A DNA stretch of 6,260 bases from assembly GCA_002713605.1 (NCBI GenBank), contig PATL01000022.1, positions 1-6,260 of the forward strand, read 5' to 3'. Shown piece after piece: positions 1-6,093 of the stretch (positions within the stretch are counted from its first letter, which is position 1; every line of letters begins with the position of its first letter). Under the pieces are notes generated by a model. The model was not told the DNA's origin. It was given only the letters and a program-made list of their open reading frames with translations, and searched no databases. The position numbers were made by a program, and so were the translations under genes. This DNA is from a bacterium. Lineage in GTDB: Bacteria; Actinomycetota; Acidimicrobiia; Acidimicrobiales; UBA8592.

Positions 1-1759
1 CTAAGCGAAGAGCACGGCCTGGTTTTGATGTGGTTCCAGCAAGGAAAAATAAAGCATTCACGCGCTCATTTCGCCCTCCCCATTCGGCAGGTATTGTGAT
101 CCCAGCCTCACTTTTTACGATTACTAAATGATCATCCTCAGCGTCATCAAAGAACGCGACTGGTGTGGCTGTCGGATGAGTTTGAGAGGGCTGTATCCAA
201 AGCGAACCAGTTTCTAGAAATTGTTCGTTAACCGTATCAGCATCAATTCCTATTCGATGACTTAAAACCTGTGAAGCGCGAGTCGCTGCTAGATCAATAT
301 CACCATCTTTCGGAACATACAGCACTGAAGCTCTCGCAATCAGGCCAGCGTAGTCATCCTCAGAGCGAAGCCCATGGCTTTGCATAGCAGCAGAAATTTC
401 TCGATCAACACTAGTATCAGCTGCTCGACCTAACCGCTCGTAAATATGATGTATTGCACCAGCTGTTTGCGTTGCCTTCTTCTTTCCTATGAATTGATAC
501 CAAACCAGCGTCAGCAAAGTTGCAGCGCACACCAGAAGCAATGGGAAAGTCCCAAGCTTTACGATTAGATACAAAGAGATCCCAATACCGAGAATTTGAG
601 TGAAAGGATAAAGAGGAGTTTTAAAGCCTGGAGCATATGAAGAGATCTTTGCAGATCTAAGCACGATTACAGCCAGATTTACAAGAGCTAATTTAACTAA
701 AACGAAAGCACTTGCAAGTTTGGCGATCGCTCCTGCTCCGAAGGCGATCACCACAAATGACATACCTGCTCCAGTTAGAATGATGCCCCAAATAGGTGTC
801 CCAAATCTGCTGAGCTCGAGAAATTTTGTACTCATGAGACCATCGCGGCTCATAGCCATGGGATAGCGTGCCGCTGCAAGAATCCCAGCATTAGCCGCCG
901 AAGCAAAAGCAGCCAGTGCGGCTGCAATAACGAATCCTGCACCAACTGCTGGCATGAAATACTCAGCGGCAGTATGAAGGGGAGCTTGATCTACTATCAG
1001 GTCATCTGCAGGCACAACCGCAACTGCTACTAAAACACCGACTGTATAAACTACAGTGCTTACAAATAAGGAAACGATTACTCCAAGAGGAATATTTTTC
1101 GATGGGTCTTCAACCTCCTCTGCGATGCTGGCAACTTTTGTTAAACCTCCGTAACTGACGAAAACAAGGCCGATAGCTGCAACAAATCCGCCCGACCCGC
1201 TTGTAAAGAAGGGATCAAAATCACCGAGCCCACTGTTTGTATCTGGGAGTCCAGCGATCATGTACCAACCCATAATGCCGAGCAGAAAAGCCACCATTCC
1301 CATCTGAAGGGAAGCACTAGTCTTCGAACCAACAATATTTAAGATAGTAAAGAAAGCTATCAAGCAAATCGCAGTGGGTTTTGCTGGCAGGTCAACGATT
1401 AAATTTAGATAAGCGCTCATGCCTACTAAAGCGAAAGCGTCCTTCATGACAAGAGACACCCATGTGGAAACTCCGCTGAGGGTTCCTCCTGCAGGACCAA
1501 GTGCTCTTGCGAGAAAATAGTAGAGCCCGCCAGCTCGGGGCATCGCCGTAGACAACTCTGATACGCTAAGCATTGCGGGTAACGCTAAAAGGCCAGCAAC
1601 TAAGTAGGCAAGAACAGCAGATGGGCCAGCTTTATCAACTGCAAAGCTGGGAAGAAAGAACAAGCCTGCGCTAATTGTGCCACCAGTACTTAGGACAAAT
1701 ACGTGCCGAAGGCCTAAAGACCTTTGGAGGTCTGAAGAAGTGGAGTCCTTACTGGCCAT
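1..1759 (-). CDS. APC-superfamily amino acid permease with C-terminal EIIA-like domain (3' end outside window)
   Basis: Reading the minus strand from the ATG at 1759 gives 586 uninterrupted codons to the left edge, so the C-terminus is missing. Residues about 15-425 form a hydrophobic, roughly 12-helix permease. The unwound helix-1 substrate motif of the APC (LeuT-fold) family is at residues 26-37 (GGTISAGLFFLP). A typical 'ELSTAMPRAGGLYYFLARAL' stretch follows, and a conserved 'SYGGLTKVASIAEEVEDP' segment lies mid-protein. After a basic junction near residue 425 comes a soluble region with 'IYERLGR' and then a fold resembling PTS EIIA of the fructose/mannitol type. Such fusions are known in archaeal and bacterial cationic or neutral amino acid transporters, where the domain is thought to be regulatory. 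The likely role is amino acid uptake at the cytoplasmic membrane; substrate is not predictable. No clear Shine-Dalgarno precedes the ATG, and an in-frame TTG lies five codons upstream. It starts 38 bases after the helicase stop and may share its transcript. Confidence 0.9.
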   Translation of the reverse strand, partial: MASKDSTSSDLQRSLGLRHVFVLSTGGTISAGLFFLPSFAVDKAGPSAVLAYLVAGLLALPAMLSVSELSTAMPRAGGLYYFLARALGPAGGTLSGVSTWVSLVMKDAFALVGMSAYLNLIVDLPAKPTAICLIAFFTILNIVGSKTSASLQMGMVAFLLGIMGWYMIAGLPDTNSGLGDFDPFFTSGSGGFVAAIGLVFVSYGGLTKVASIAEEVEDPSKNIPLGVIVSLFVSTVVYTVGVLVAVAVVPADDLIVDQAPLHTAAEYFMPAVGAGFVIAAALAAFASAANAGILAAARYPMAMSRDGLMSTKFLELSRFGTPIWGIILTGAGMSFVVIAFGAGAIAKLASAFVLVKLALVNLAVIVLRSAKISSYAPGFKTPLYPFTQILGIGISLYLIVKLGTFPLLLVCAATLLTLVWYQFIGKKKATQTAGAIHHIYERLGRAADTSVDREISAAMQSHGLRSEDDYAGLIARASVLYVPKDGDIDLAATRASQVLSHRIGIDADTVNEQFLETGSLWIQPSQTHPTATPVAFFDDAEDDHLVIVKSEAGITIPAEWGGRNERVNALFFLAGTTSKPGRALRL

Positions 1760-1797
1760 GCGAAATCTTAGCAATTTACGGAAGTCGGCTGGGAATA

Positions 1798-3525
1798 TTA
1801 CGAAAAGATTTTAATTATCTGTTCACCAAAGCGACCGATAACTACCGAACTGACCTGAGGTATCTTTTCTAAATCTTGTATTGATTTGGGTTTTAGTGAG
1901 ACAAGTGCAGCAATGGCATCATCTGAGAGTACGATCTCTGGTTTAGAATCATTAGCTTTGGCAATGTTTCTTCGCATTGAGTCCAATTCGTCTATACAAA
2001 TTTTCTCGTTATCAGTTGTGCTACGTCGGTGATCCGTCACATTTCGAGAACTAAGGAAGGCTCGTATTCGCTGAGATAAGACCTTTGTATCGCTGTCAAA
2101 TTTGAATGGAGTTGGGTCTAAGAGGTTGGATAGTTCCTTGATGTATGTTGAAGGTTTTCTGTTTCGTTTGCTTCCTAGGGAGCGATTTCTGGCCCATGTA
2201 ATATGAAGCTCTTCCTCAGCCCTTGTTAACCCAACAAAGAATAGGCGTCGCTCTTCGGCTAAGGCTAACTCAGTATTGGCATGGGCAATAGGGTGGAAGC
2301 CTTCCTCAACCCCGCAGAGATGGACTATCTTCCACTCCAATCCCTTTGCTGCGTGAAGAGTAAGTATTTGGACCTCGTCGTCGCTACCGGACCCAACTTC
2401 GGGTTCGTTACTAGATGCCACTCTAAATTTAATCTCCTGCTCTTCGAAAATCTCAGCAATTGGCTGTATCTGAGCATGTGTTCTTACTAACACCGCTTGG
2501 TCTCCAAGCATGATATTGCCAATCGTAAGTTCTTTGATCAGACTGGCGACGCTACGAGCTTCTTCGTATTCATTGAGTTCTGCTCTGATAGTAGGTAATC
2601 TACCGCTTTGCATTTTGGGGTTAAGGCGCTCCATAGTCGGAAGAATAGAAGATGATAAGGCTAATATTTCTGGGCTTGAACGGAAATTATCTTTCAATAT
2701 TATCGTTTGTGAATCTGGGAAATACTTCTCAAAATCATTTAAAAACTTAGAGTCTGCTCCATTCCACGAATAAATTGCTTGGTAAGGGTCTCCTACAACT
2801 GTTAACGAGCTTCTAGAGCTTAACCAAGCTTGAAGAAGCGCAAATTGTAGAGGATTGACATCTTGAAATTCATCAACGAATAAATCCCTAAATTTCCAAT
2901 GACGAGCTTCTGCATAATTTACATCTTCGGCCAAGAACTTTATTGCGAGCTGGATTATGTCATCAAAATCAATAAAATTTTCTTTTCTTTTTAGCTGTGA
3001 GTATTTTCGAAAATACTCAGCAACCGAAGCGAAAGGAATAATATCTACTCGTTCGGCATTTTCAGCTTCAAAAATATAATCATCAGCTAAAATTCTTCTC
3101 GCAGTAGCCCAGTTGATTTCAGTCAGAATAAAATTACGCTCTTCATTATTAAAGCTTTTAGGCAAGATACGCGAAAGGTAACTGCCTCGATTGCTAATCA
3201 AATCGGGTTCGTCTCTGATACCAAGGTCTTTCCATCTGGCTTTAACTTGTCTATAAGCGATCGAATGAAACGTCCCAGTCTCCACTAATGAAGCTTCGCC
3301 CATCTGTGCCATTCTATGCTTAATTTCAGTGGCTGCTTTATTAGTAAAAGCAAGACAAAGTGAGTGCTTAGGCTCTATTCGAACAGCATTTATTTGGTAA
3401 GCGATCCGGTGAGTCAGAACTCGAGTTTTTCCGGTGCCAGCACCGGCAAGTATTCGTAAATTGCGTGCATCTGAGCGAACAGCATCAAATTGACTCTCAG
3501 TCATATTTTTGTCAATAAACTCCAC
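1798..3525 (-). CDS. uvrD2: UvrD2-type superfamily 1A DNA helicase with C-terminal HRDC domain
   Basis: This 575-residue protein is a 3'-5' SF1A helicase, probably acting in DNA repair or replication-fork processing in the cytoplasm. All helicase motifs are visible: Q-motif Gln12; Walker A at 27-34 (AGAGTGKT); Ia near 58-72; Walker B/DEXQ at 217-222 (VDEFQD); motif III at 243-257 (VVGDPYQAIYSWNGA); IV near 276-288 (NFRSSPEIL); V at 388-398 (LTLHAAKGLEW); VI at 424-437 (EERRLFFVGLTRAE). Residues about 510-575 match an HRDC domain, which with the motif III wording points to actinobacterial UvrD2 rather than UvrD1/PcrA. It is short for the family (usually about 650-720). Only about 17 residues separate 'KFRVA' from motif V, where UvrD has nearly 200, so the 2B domain seems absent. 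The tetracysteine before HRDC in mycobacterial UvrD2 is also missing. The start shown is GTG without a Shine-Dalgarno; ATG at codon 8 (3504) is an alternative that keeps every motif. Confidence 0.9.
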   Translation of the reverse strand: MEFIDKNMTESQFDAVRSDARNLRILAGAGTGKTRVLTHRIAYQINAVRIEPKHSLCLAFTNKAATEIKHRMAQMGEASLVETGTFHSIAYRQVKARWKDLGIRDEPDLISNRGSYLSRILPKSFNNEERNFILTEINWATARRILADDYIFEAENAERVDIIPFASVAEYFRKYSQLKRKENFIDFDDIIQLAIKFLAEDVNYAEARHWKFRDLFVDEFQDVNPLQFALLQAWLSSRSSLTVVGDPYQAIYSWNGADSKFLNDFEKYFPDSQTIILKDNFRSSPEILALSSSILPTMERLNPKMQSGRLPTIRAELNEYEEARSVASLIKELTIGNIMLGDQAVLVRTHAQIQPIAEIFEEQEIKFRVASSNEPEVGSGSDDEVQILTLHAAKGLEWKIVHLCGVEEGFHPIAHANTELALAEERRLFFVGLTRAEEELHITWARNRSLGSKRNRKPSTYIKELSNLLDPTPFKFDSDTKVLSQRIRAFLSSRNVTDHRRSTTDNEKICIDELDSMRRNIAKANDSKPEIVLSDDAIAALVSLKPKSIQDLEKIPQVSSVVIGRFGEQIIKIFS

Positions 3526-3607
3526 GGAATGAGACTATCGTGTATCTCCGCCAAGTATCTAGTGAAGAAGTTATTGACCGAAAATAAAGTACTAAAGTGA
3601 TATCAGG
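3526..3607. promoter_or_regulatory. Divergent intergenic region between uvrD2 and the PH-domain gene
   Basis: This 82-base AT-rich gap must hold the promoters for both the leftward helicase transcript and the rightward PH-domain gene. For the rightward gene the best -35 is TTGACC at 3574-3579, with a weak TGATAT at 3598-3603 eighteen bases on; that would put the transcript start almost at the ATG. TAAAGT occurs twice (3585-3590 and 3593-3598). On the minus strand a TANNNT-type hexamer, TAGTCT (3537 to 3532), ends six bases before the helicase GTG, which has no Shine-Dalgarno. Leaderless transcription of either gene would fit and is common in actinobacteria. The individual boxes are weak; only the divergent arrangement is certain. 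Confidence 0.35.
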
Positions 3608-4057
3608 ATGGGTTATAAAGCATTGGCGCTAAATGACAATGAAGAGGTGGTAATTGAACTTCGCAAGCATGTTGTTGCGCTAGCCAGATCGTTTATTGGA
3701 TTCTTGGCACTATCTGGCCTTGTAATCTCTCTCTATACAGTTTCGGGCTGGTGGTGGTTTTTGCTTGTTTGGTTTTGGTTCGCTCTAATTTTCTTCGCCC
3801 GGTATATGAATTACAGGCAAGAAAGGTTTCTCATTACTACTCAGCGTGTTGTTTTCCGGCATGGAACCTTTGCAATCAGTGCCTATGAAATTCCATTGTC
3901 AATTATCACGGCAGTTATTTCACGTCAAGGTATTATGGGGCGACTCGCTGGATATGGAACTTTGAGTATTGAGCACTCCGACAACAAGATATCAGCCTAT
4001 GAAATGCTTCCGAATCCAGAGCTAATTAAAAGAGAACTGTCTCAGCTCATGCAATAA
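3608..4057 (+). CDS. Small membrane protein with bacterial PH domain (bPH2 / DUF304 type)
   Basis: The 149-residue product has a short cytoplasmic N-terminus with an acidic 'NDNEEVVIEL' segment and two adjacent membrane helices at about 28-46 and 48-65, the second very rich in Trp and Phe. A soluble domain then covers 69-149. The pattern 'RFLITTQRVVFRHGTF', 'YEIPLSIITAV' and 'LAGYGTLSIE' is characteristic of bacterial PH-like domains (YdbS/DUF304 family): the strand 'T..R.v...G', the 'IPL..I..v' strand and a glycine turn before the last strands. Related proteins are membrane-associated and of unknown biochemical role; a binding or envelope-stress function is sometimes suggested. The ATG at 3608 is the first start after an in-frame TAA and has only a crowded AGG upstream. 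It is divergent from the helicase and ends 84 bases before the racemase. Family assignment is solid; function is not known. Confidence 0.8.
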   Translation: MGYKALALNDNEEVVIELRKHVVALARSFIGFLALSGLVISLYTVSGWWWFLLVWFWFALIFFARYMNYRQERFLITTQRVVFRHGTFAISAYEIPLSIITAVISRQGIMGRLAGYGTLSIEHSDNKISAYEMLPNPELIKRELSQLMQ

Positions 4058-4087
4058 GCTTTAATTAAAGTTAGCGAAAAGTTCAGT

Positions 4088-4116
4088 TTGAAACAAGAAT
4101 GACTTCAGTAAAGAAT
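4088..4116 (+). promoter_or_regulatory. Candidate sigma-70-type promoter for the racemase gene
   Basis: TTGAAA at 4088-4093 (five of six consensus -35 bases) is followed after exactly 17 bases by AAGAAT at 4111-4116 (four of six consensus -10 bases). A transcript would start near 4123, giving a leader of about 20 bases that contains the strong ribosome site at 4131. The geometry is good but the -10 is imperfect, and read-through from the PH-domain gene is possible because no terminator hairpin is visible between them. Confidence 0.4.
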
Positions 4117-4130
4117 GTAAATGAACTAAC

Positions 4131-4137
4131 AGGAGGT
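4131..4137 (+). promoter_or_regulatory. Ribosome binding site fixing the GTG start of the racemase
   Basis: AGGAGGT is a near-perfect anti-16S match that ends four bases before the GTG at 4142. It is the strongest Shine-Dalgarno in the window and settles the start on this GTG. The resulting N-terminus, MGPLSGKRIVEIAG, lines up with the start of Mcr-type proteins. Confidence 0.85.
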
Positions 4138-4141
4138 TCTG

Positions 4142-5281
4142 GTGGGTCCACTATCAGGTAAACGTATCGTTGAGATAGCAGGAATAGGTCCGGGCCCATT
4201 TTGTGCCATGCTATTGGCTGATCTAGGAGCGGATGTCATAAGAGTTGACCGAGCATCAGCTGTCCCTGATACTATGCCCGATTCTCCTAATCTAGACTTA
4301 CTCAATCGAGGACGAAGATCAGTAGGGGTGAATCTTAAGACACCCGAAGGTATCGAAACTGTTCTAAAGTTAGTTCAGGAATCCGATGCGCTCATTGAAG
4401 GTTTTCGACCTGGGGTAGCAGAACGGCTAGGCATAGGCCCCGAAGAATGTTTAGCTAGAAACCCCAGATTGATATACGGAAGGATGACAGGTTGGGGACA
4501 GGTAGGAACGTATTCTTCAATGGCTGGGCATGATATAAACTATATTGCGCTATCCGGTGTGCTGGGCATGATAGGCCGTGAAGGCGAAAAACCCATACCC
4601 CCAGTAAACCTAGTAGGAGATTTTGGTGGGGGAGGGATGCTTCTCGCTCTTGGGATATGCGCTGCGTTAGTTGAAGCAGCTGAAAGTGAACAGGGTCAAA
4701 TAATTGATGCAGCAATGACGGATGGTTCTGCACTTCTTTCTACAATGATGCACTCATTCAAAGCTATGGGAATATGGGGAGATCGCGGAACAAATCTTCT
4801 CGATACAGGAGCTCCTTTCTACGATGTTTTTGAATGCGCAGACGGAGAATTCATATCAATAGGTTCAATTGAACCCCAGTTCTACTCTGAACTTCTTCGT
4901 ATAACAGGAATTGACCAAAGCGTGAATCCTAAACAGATGGAAAGAACGAAATGGGCAGAAATGAAATCGAAGATAGGTGACGCAATCAAAGAAAAGACGA
5001 GATCAGAATGGGAGGAATTAATGGAAGGAACAGATGTTTGCTTTGCGCCTGTTCTCTCAATGGATGAGGCTTATGAGCACCCCCATAATAAAGAGAGAAG
5101 CACATTCATCGAAATTGCAGGAGTAATGCAGCCTGCGCCTGCACCACGGTTTAGTAGAACTCCTGGGGCAGTGTCATCTCCTCCACCTCACGCCGGCCAA
5201 CATACAGAGGAAGTTCTCACAGGTTTAGGTCTGACAACAGATGAAATATTGATGCTCAGAGAACAAAATATAATCAAATAA
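4142..5281 (+). CDS. mcr: Alpha-methylacyl-CoA racemase (CaiB/BaiF family III)
   Basis: The 379-residue product belongs to the CoA transferase family III fold and interconverts (2R)- and (2S)-2-methylacyl-CoA esters, a step needed before beta-oxidation of methyl-branched chains such as sterol side chains and phytol-derived acids. It is cytoplasmic and, by family, an interlocked dimer. The N-terminal 'GPLSGKRIVEIAGIGPGPF', the 'RPGVAERLGIGPEEC' segment and 'YGRMTGWGQ' match the racemase branch closely. The catalytic residues known from mycobacterial Mcr all have counterparts: His130 in 'AGHDINY', Asp160 in 'VGDFGGG' and Glu244 in 'SIEPQFY'. The histidine argues for a racemase rather than a CoA transferase, which keeps the Asp but not the His. 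It is slightly longer than Mcr (about 360), ending in the family's 'GQHTEEVL' tail. GTG start with AGGAGGT. No beta-oxidation partner lies beside it here. The exact substrate cannot be read from the sequence. Confidence 0.92.
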   Translation: MGPLSGKRIVEIAGIGPGPFCAMLLADLGADVIRVDRASAVPDTMPDSPNLDLLNRGRRSVGVNLKTPEGIETVLKLVQESDALIEGFRPGVAERLGIGPEECLARNPRLIYGRMTGWGQVGTYSSMAGHDINYIALSGVLGMIGREGEKPIPPVNLVGDFGGGGMLLALGICAALVEAAESEQGQIIDAAMTDGSALLSTMMHSFKAMGIWGDRGTNLLDTGAPFYDVFECADGEFISIGSIEPQFYSELLRITGIDQSVNPKQMERTKWAEMKSKIGDAIKEKTRSEWEELMEGTDVCFAPVLSMDEAYEHPHNKERSTFIEIAGVMQPAPAPRFSRTPGAVSSPPPHAGQHTEEVLTGLGLTTDEILMLREQNIIK

Positions 5282-5318
5282 ATTTGATCAGCTGAATTCT
5301 TTAATCATCTGAACTCCG

Positions 5319-5324
5319 CATAAT
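5319..5324 (+). promoter_or_regulatory. Possible -10 element upstream of the MhuD-like gene
   Basis: CATAAT matches five of six bases of the TATAAT consensus and lies 26 bases before the ATG at 5351. No convincing -35 is found at the usual distance; CTGAAT at 5292-5297 is four bases too far. If used, the transcript would begin near 5331 and carry the inverted repeat at 5335-5357 at its 5' end. Confidence 0.3.
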
Positions 5325-5334
5325 TGTCATGTAG

Positions 5335-5357
5335 CTGTCATCATTGAGATATGACAG
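5335..5357 (+). repeat. Inverted repeat across the start codon of the MhuD-like gene
   Basis: CTGTCAT (5335-5341) and ATGACAG (5351-5357) are perfect 7-base complements separated by 9 bases. A further direct copy of TGTCAT sits at 5325-5330, eleven bases (one helical turn) before the TGTCAT at 5336. The right arm begins with the ATG start, and the only ribosome-site-like bases, GAG at 5346-5348, are in the loop. As RNA the hairpin could limit translation; as DNA the three half-sites could bind a repressor. The repeat is certain, its role is inferred. Confidence 0.5.
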
Positions 5358-5671
5358 TAATAAAAATAAATGCAATTACAGTTCCTGAAGGTATAGGTAG
5401 CGAAGTAACAAGTAGATTTGCCGTTAGGGCAGGTGCAGTCGATGGCACCGAAGGATTTGAAGGTTTCGAGCTATGGGAACCTGAAGATGGAAGAAAGCAG
5501 TGGTTGGTAGTTACGAGATGGCTTGATGATGCATCCTTTGAAAAGTGGAGATCGTCAGGGGAAGCAGCTGATGCTCATAAACCCGTTGAAGGAGCTACAG
5601 AAAAGCCTTTAAACCTATCAGCAGAGTTATGGCAGTATACAGTCTCTGTTGCTTCTCAAGAAAGCGATTGA
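5351..5671 (+). CDS. mhuD: MhuD-like haem-degrading monooxygenase (ABM domain)
   Basis: The 106-residue product is a single ferredoxin-like antibiotic biosynthesis monooxygenase (ABM) domain, the usual size for this family (MhuD has 105). The N-terminus 'VIKINAITVPEG', the segment 'RFAVRAGAV', 'GFEGFELWEP' and 'VVTRWLDDASFEKW' align with Mycobacterium tuberculosis MhuD almost without gaps. Key residues are kept: Asn7, Arg22, Phe23, Arg26, Trp66, and His76, which corresponds to the haem ligand His75 with a one-residue insertion. MhuD homodimers open the haem ring in the cytoplasm and release iron, so the likely role is iron acquisition from haem or haem turnover. The C-terminus after residue 78 is more diverged. 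It starts at ATG with no spaced Shine-Dalgarno, inside an inverted repeat that may regulate it. The next gene, for a small membrane protein, starts close to or overlapping its stop. Another ABM activity remains possible, but the residue match favours haem degradation. Confidence 0.8.
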   Translation: MTVIKINAITVPEGIGSEVTSRFAVRAGAVDGTEGFEGFELWEPEDGRKQWLVVTRWLDDASFEKWRSSGEAADAHKPVEGATEKPLNLSAELWQYTVSVASQESD

Positions 5672-5678
5672 GATACTA

Positions 5679-6044
5679 GTGGGCTTGAGGGATTTACATA
5701 CTACAGTTGCTTTTTTTCTTATCTTTCTGAATGCAATAGTAGGAGTTTGGGGCATTCTCCTTGACAGGGAAAGTATCAAATCAACACGATTCTTCTGGAT
5801 AGCTATAGTGGCTGCTCAAATTACTGTCTTTGTGCAAGCTATTGTAGGAGTCGCACTACAATCAAAAGAAAATATAGAACCAGATGATTTCCATTATTTG
5901 TATGGATTTTCAATGATCATTGCAATTGCGCTTCTATATGGTTACCGAAATACCATCGGAAACAAAAAATTTTTACTCTATGGGTTAGGAAGTTTATTCA
6001 TAATGGGGCTGGGGATCAGGGCTATGTTCCTAGGAACAACATAG
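5679..6044 (+). CDS. Small four-helix membrane protein, function unknown
   Basis: From the GTG at 5679 the product is 121 residues with four membrane helices at about 7-28, 38-60, 72-90 and 98-118. It resembles an uncharacterised actinobacterial family with the signatures 'LRDLH', 'FHYLYGF', and '[18 protein letters not shown]' at the C-terminus. His7 and His72 each sit at the start of a helix (1 and 3), and Gln53 precedes 'AIVGV' in helix 2. This recalls one half of the haem A synthase (CtaA/COX15) bundle, though similarity is at pattern level only. The GTG is preferred because GAGA (5670-5673) lies five bases before it and homologues as I remember them begin close to 'LRDLH'. An in-frame TTG at 5649 would add ten residues and overlap the upstream gene by 23 bases. 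Close spacing to the MhuD-like gene suggests co-transcription. A role in haem handling is inference. Confidence 0.75.
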   Translation: MGLRDLHTTVAFFLIFLNAIVGVWGILLDRESIKSTRFFWIAIVAAQITVFVQAIVGVALQSKENIEPDDFHYLYGFSMIIAIALLYGYRNTIGNKKFLLYGLGSLFIMGLGIRAMFLGTT

Positions 6045-6082
6045 AAATGCAAAGATAGAGAATAAATATGAATACTTGTTTT

Positions 6083-6088
6083 GGAGAG
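6083..6088 (+). promoter_or_regulatory. Ribosome binding site selecting the TTG start of galE
   Basis: GGAGAG ends five bases before the TTG at 6094. No in-frame ATG or GTG exists nearby: the ATG at 6068 is in another frame, and the in-frame TTG at 6076 has no ribosome site and would add six residues before the Rossmann strand. Confidence 0.7.
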
Positions 6089-6093
6089 TTAGA

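Noticed and set aside
1675..1872. Open frame of 65 codons on the plus strand across the permease start and helicase end
   Set aside because: It lies antisense to two well-supported genes, has no recognisable domain and no clear ribosome site; it is a chance frame.
2281..2773. Two plus-strand open frames (2281-2490 and 2510-2773)
   Set aside because: Both are antisense to the middle of the helicase coding region, whose motifs run uninterrupted through here.
3878..4003. Repeated 'ISAYE' coding segment in the PH-domain protein
   Set aside because: Only five residues match, and the two copies sit in different strands of the domain; this is coincidence rather than a duplicated unit.
4059..4070. 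Perfect 12-base palindrome CTTTAATTAAAG just after the PH-domain gene
   Set aside because: It has no loop, is purely AT-rich in its core and is not followed by a T run, so it is not a terminator. AT-rich palindromes of this length occur by chance, though an operator cannot be excluded.
4099..4162. Short plus-strand frame of 20 codons overlapping the start of the racemase gene
   Set aside because: Glycine/serine-rich low-information peptide with no ribosome site of its own; AGGAGGT clearly serves the GTG at 4142.
4455..4733. Minus-strand open frame of 92 codons
   Set aside because: It is antisense to the racemase, overlying its catalytic His130 and Asp160 region; the composition looks like a reverse shadow.
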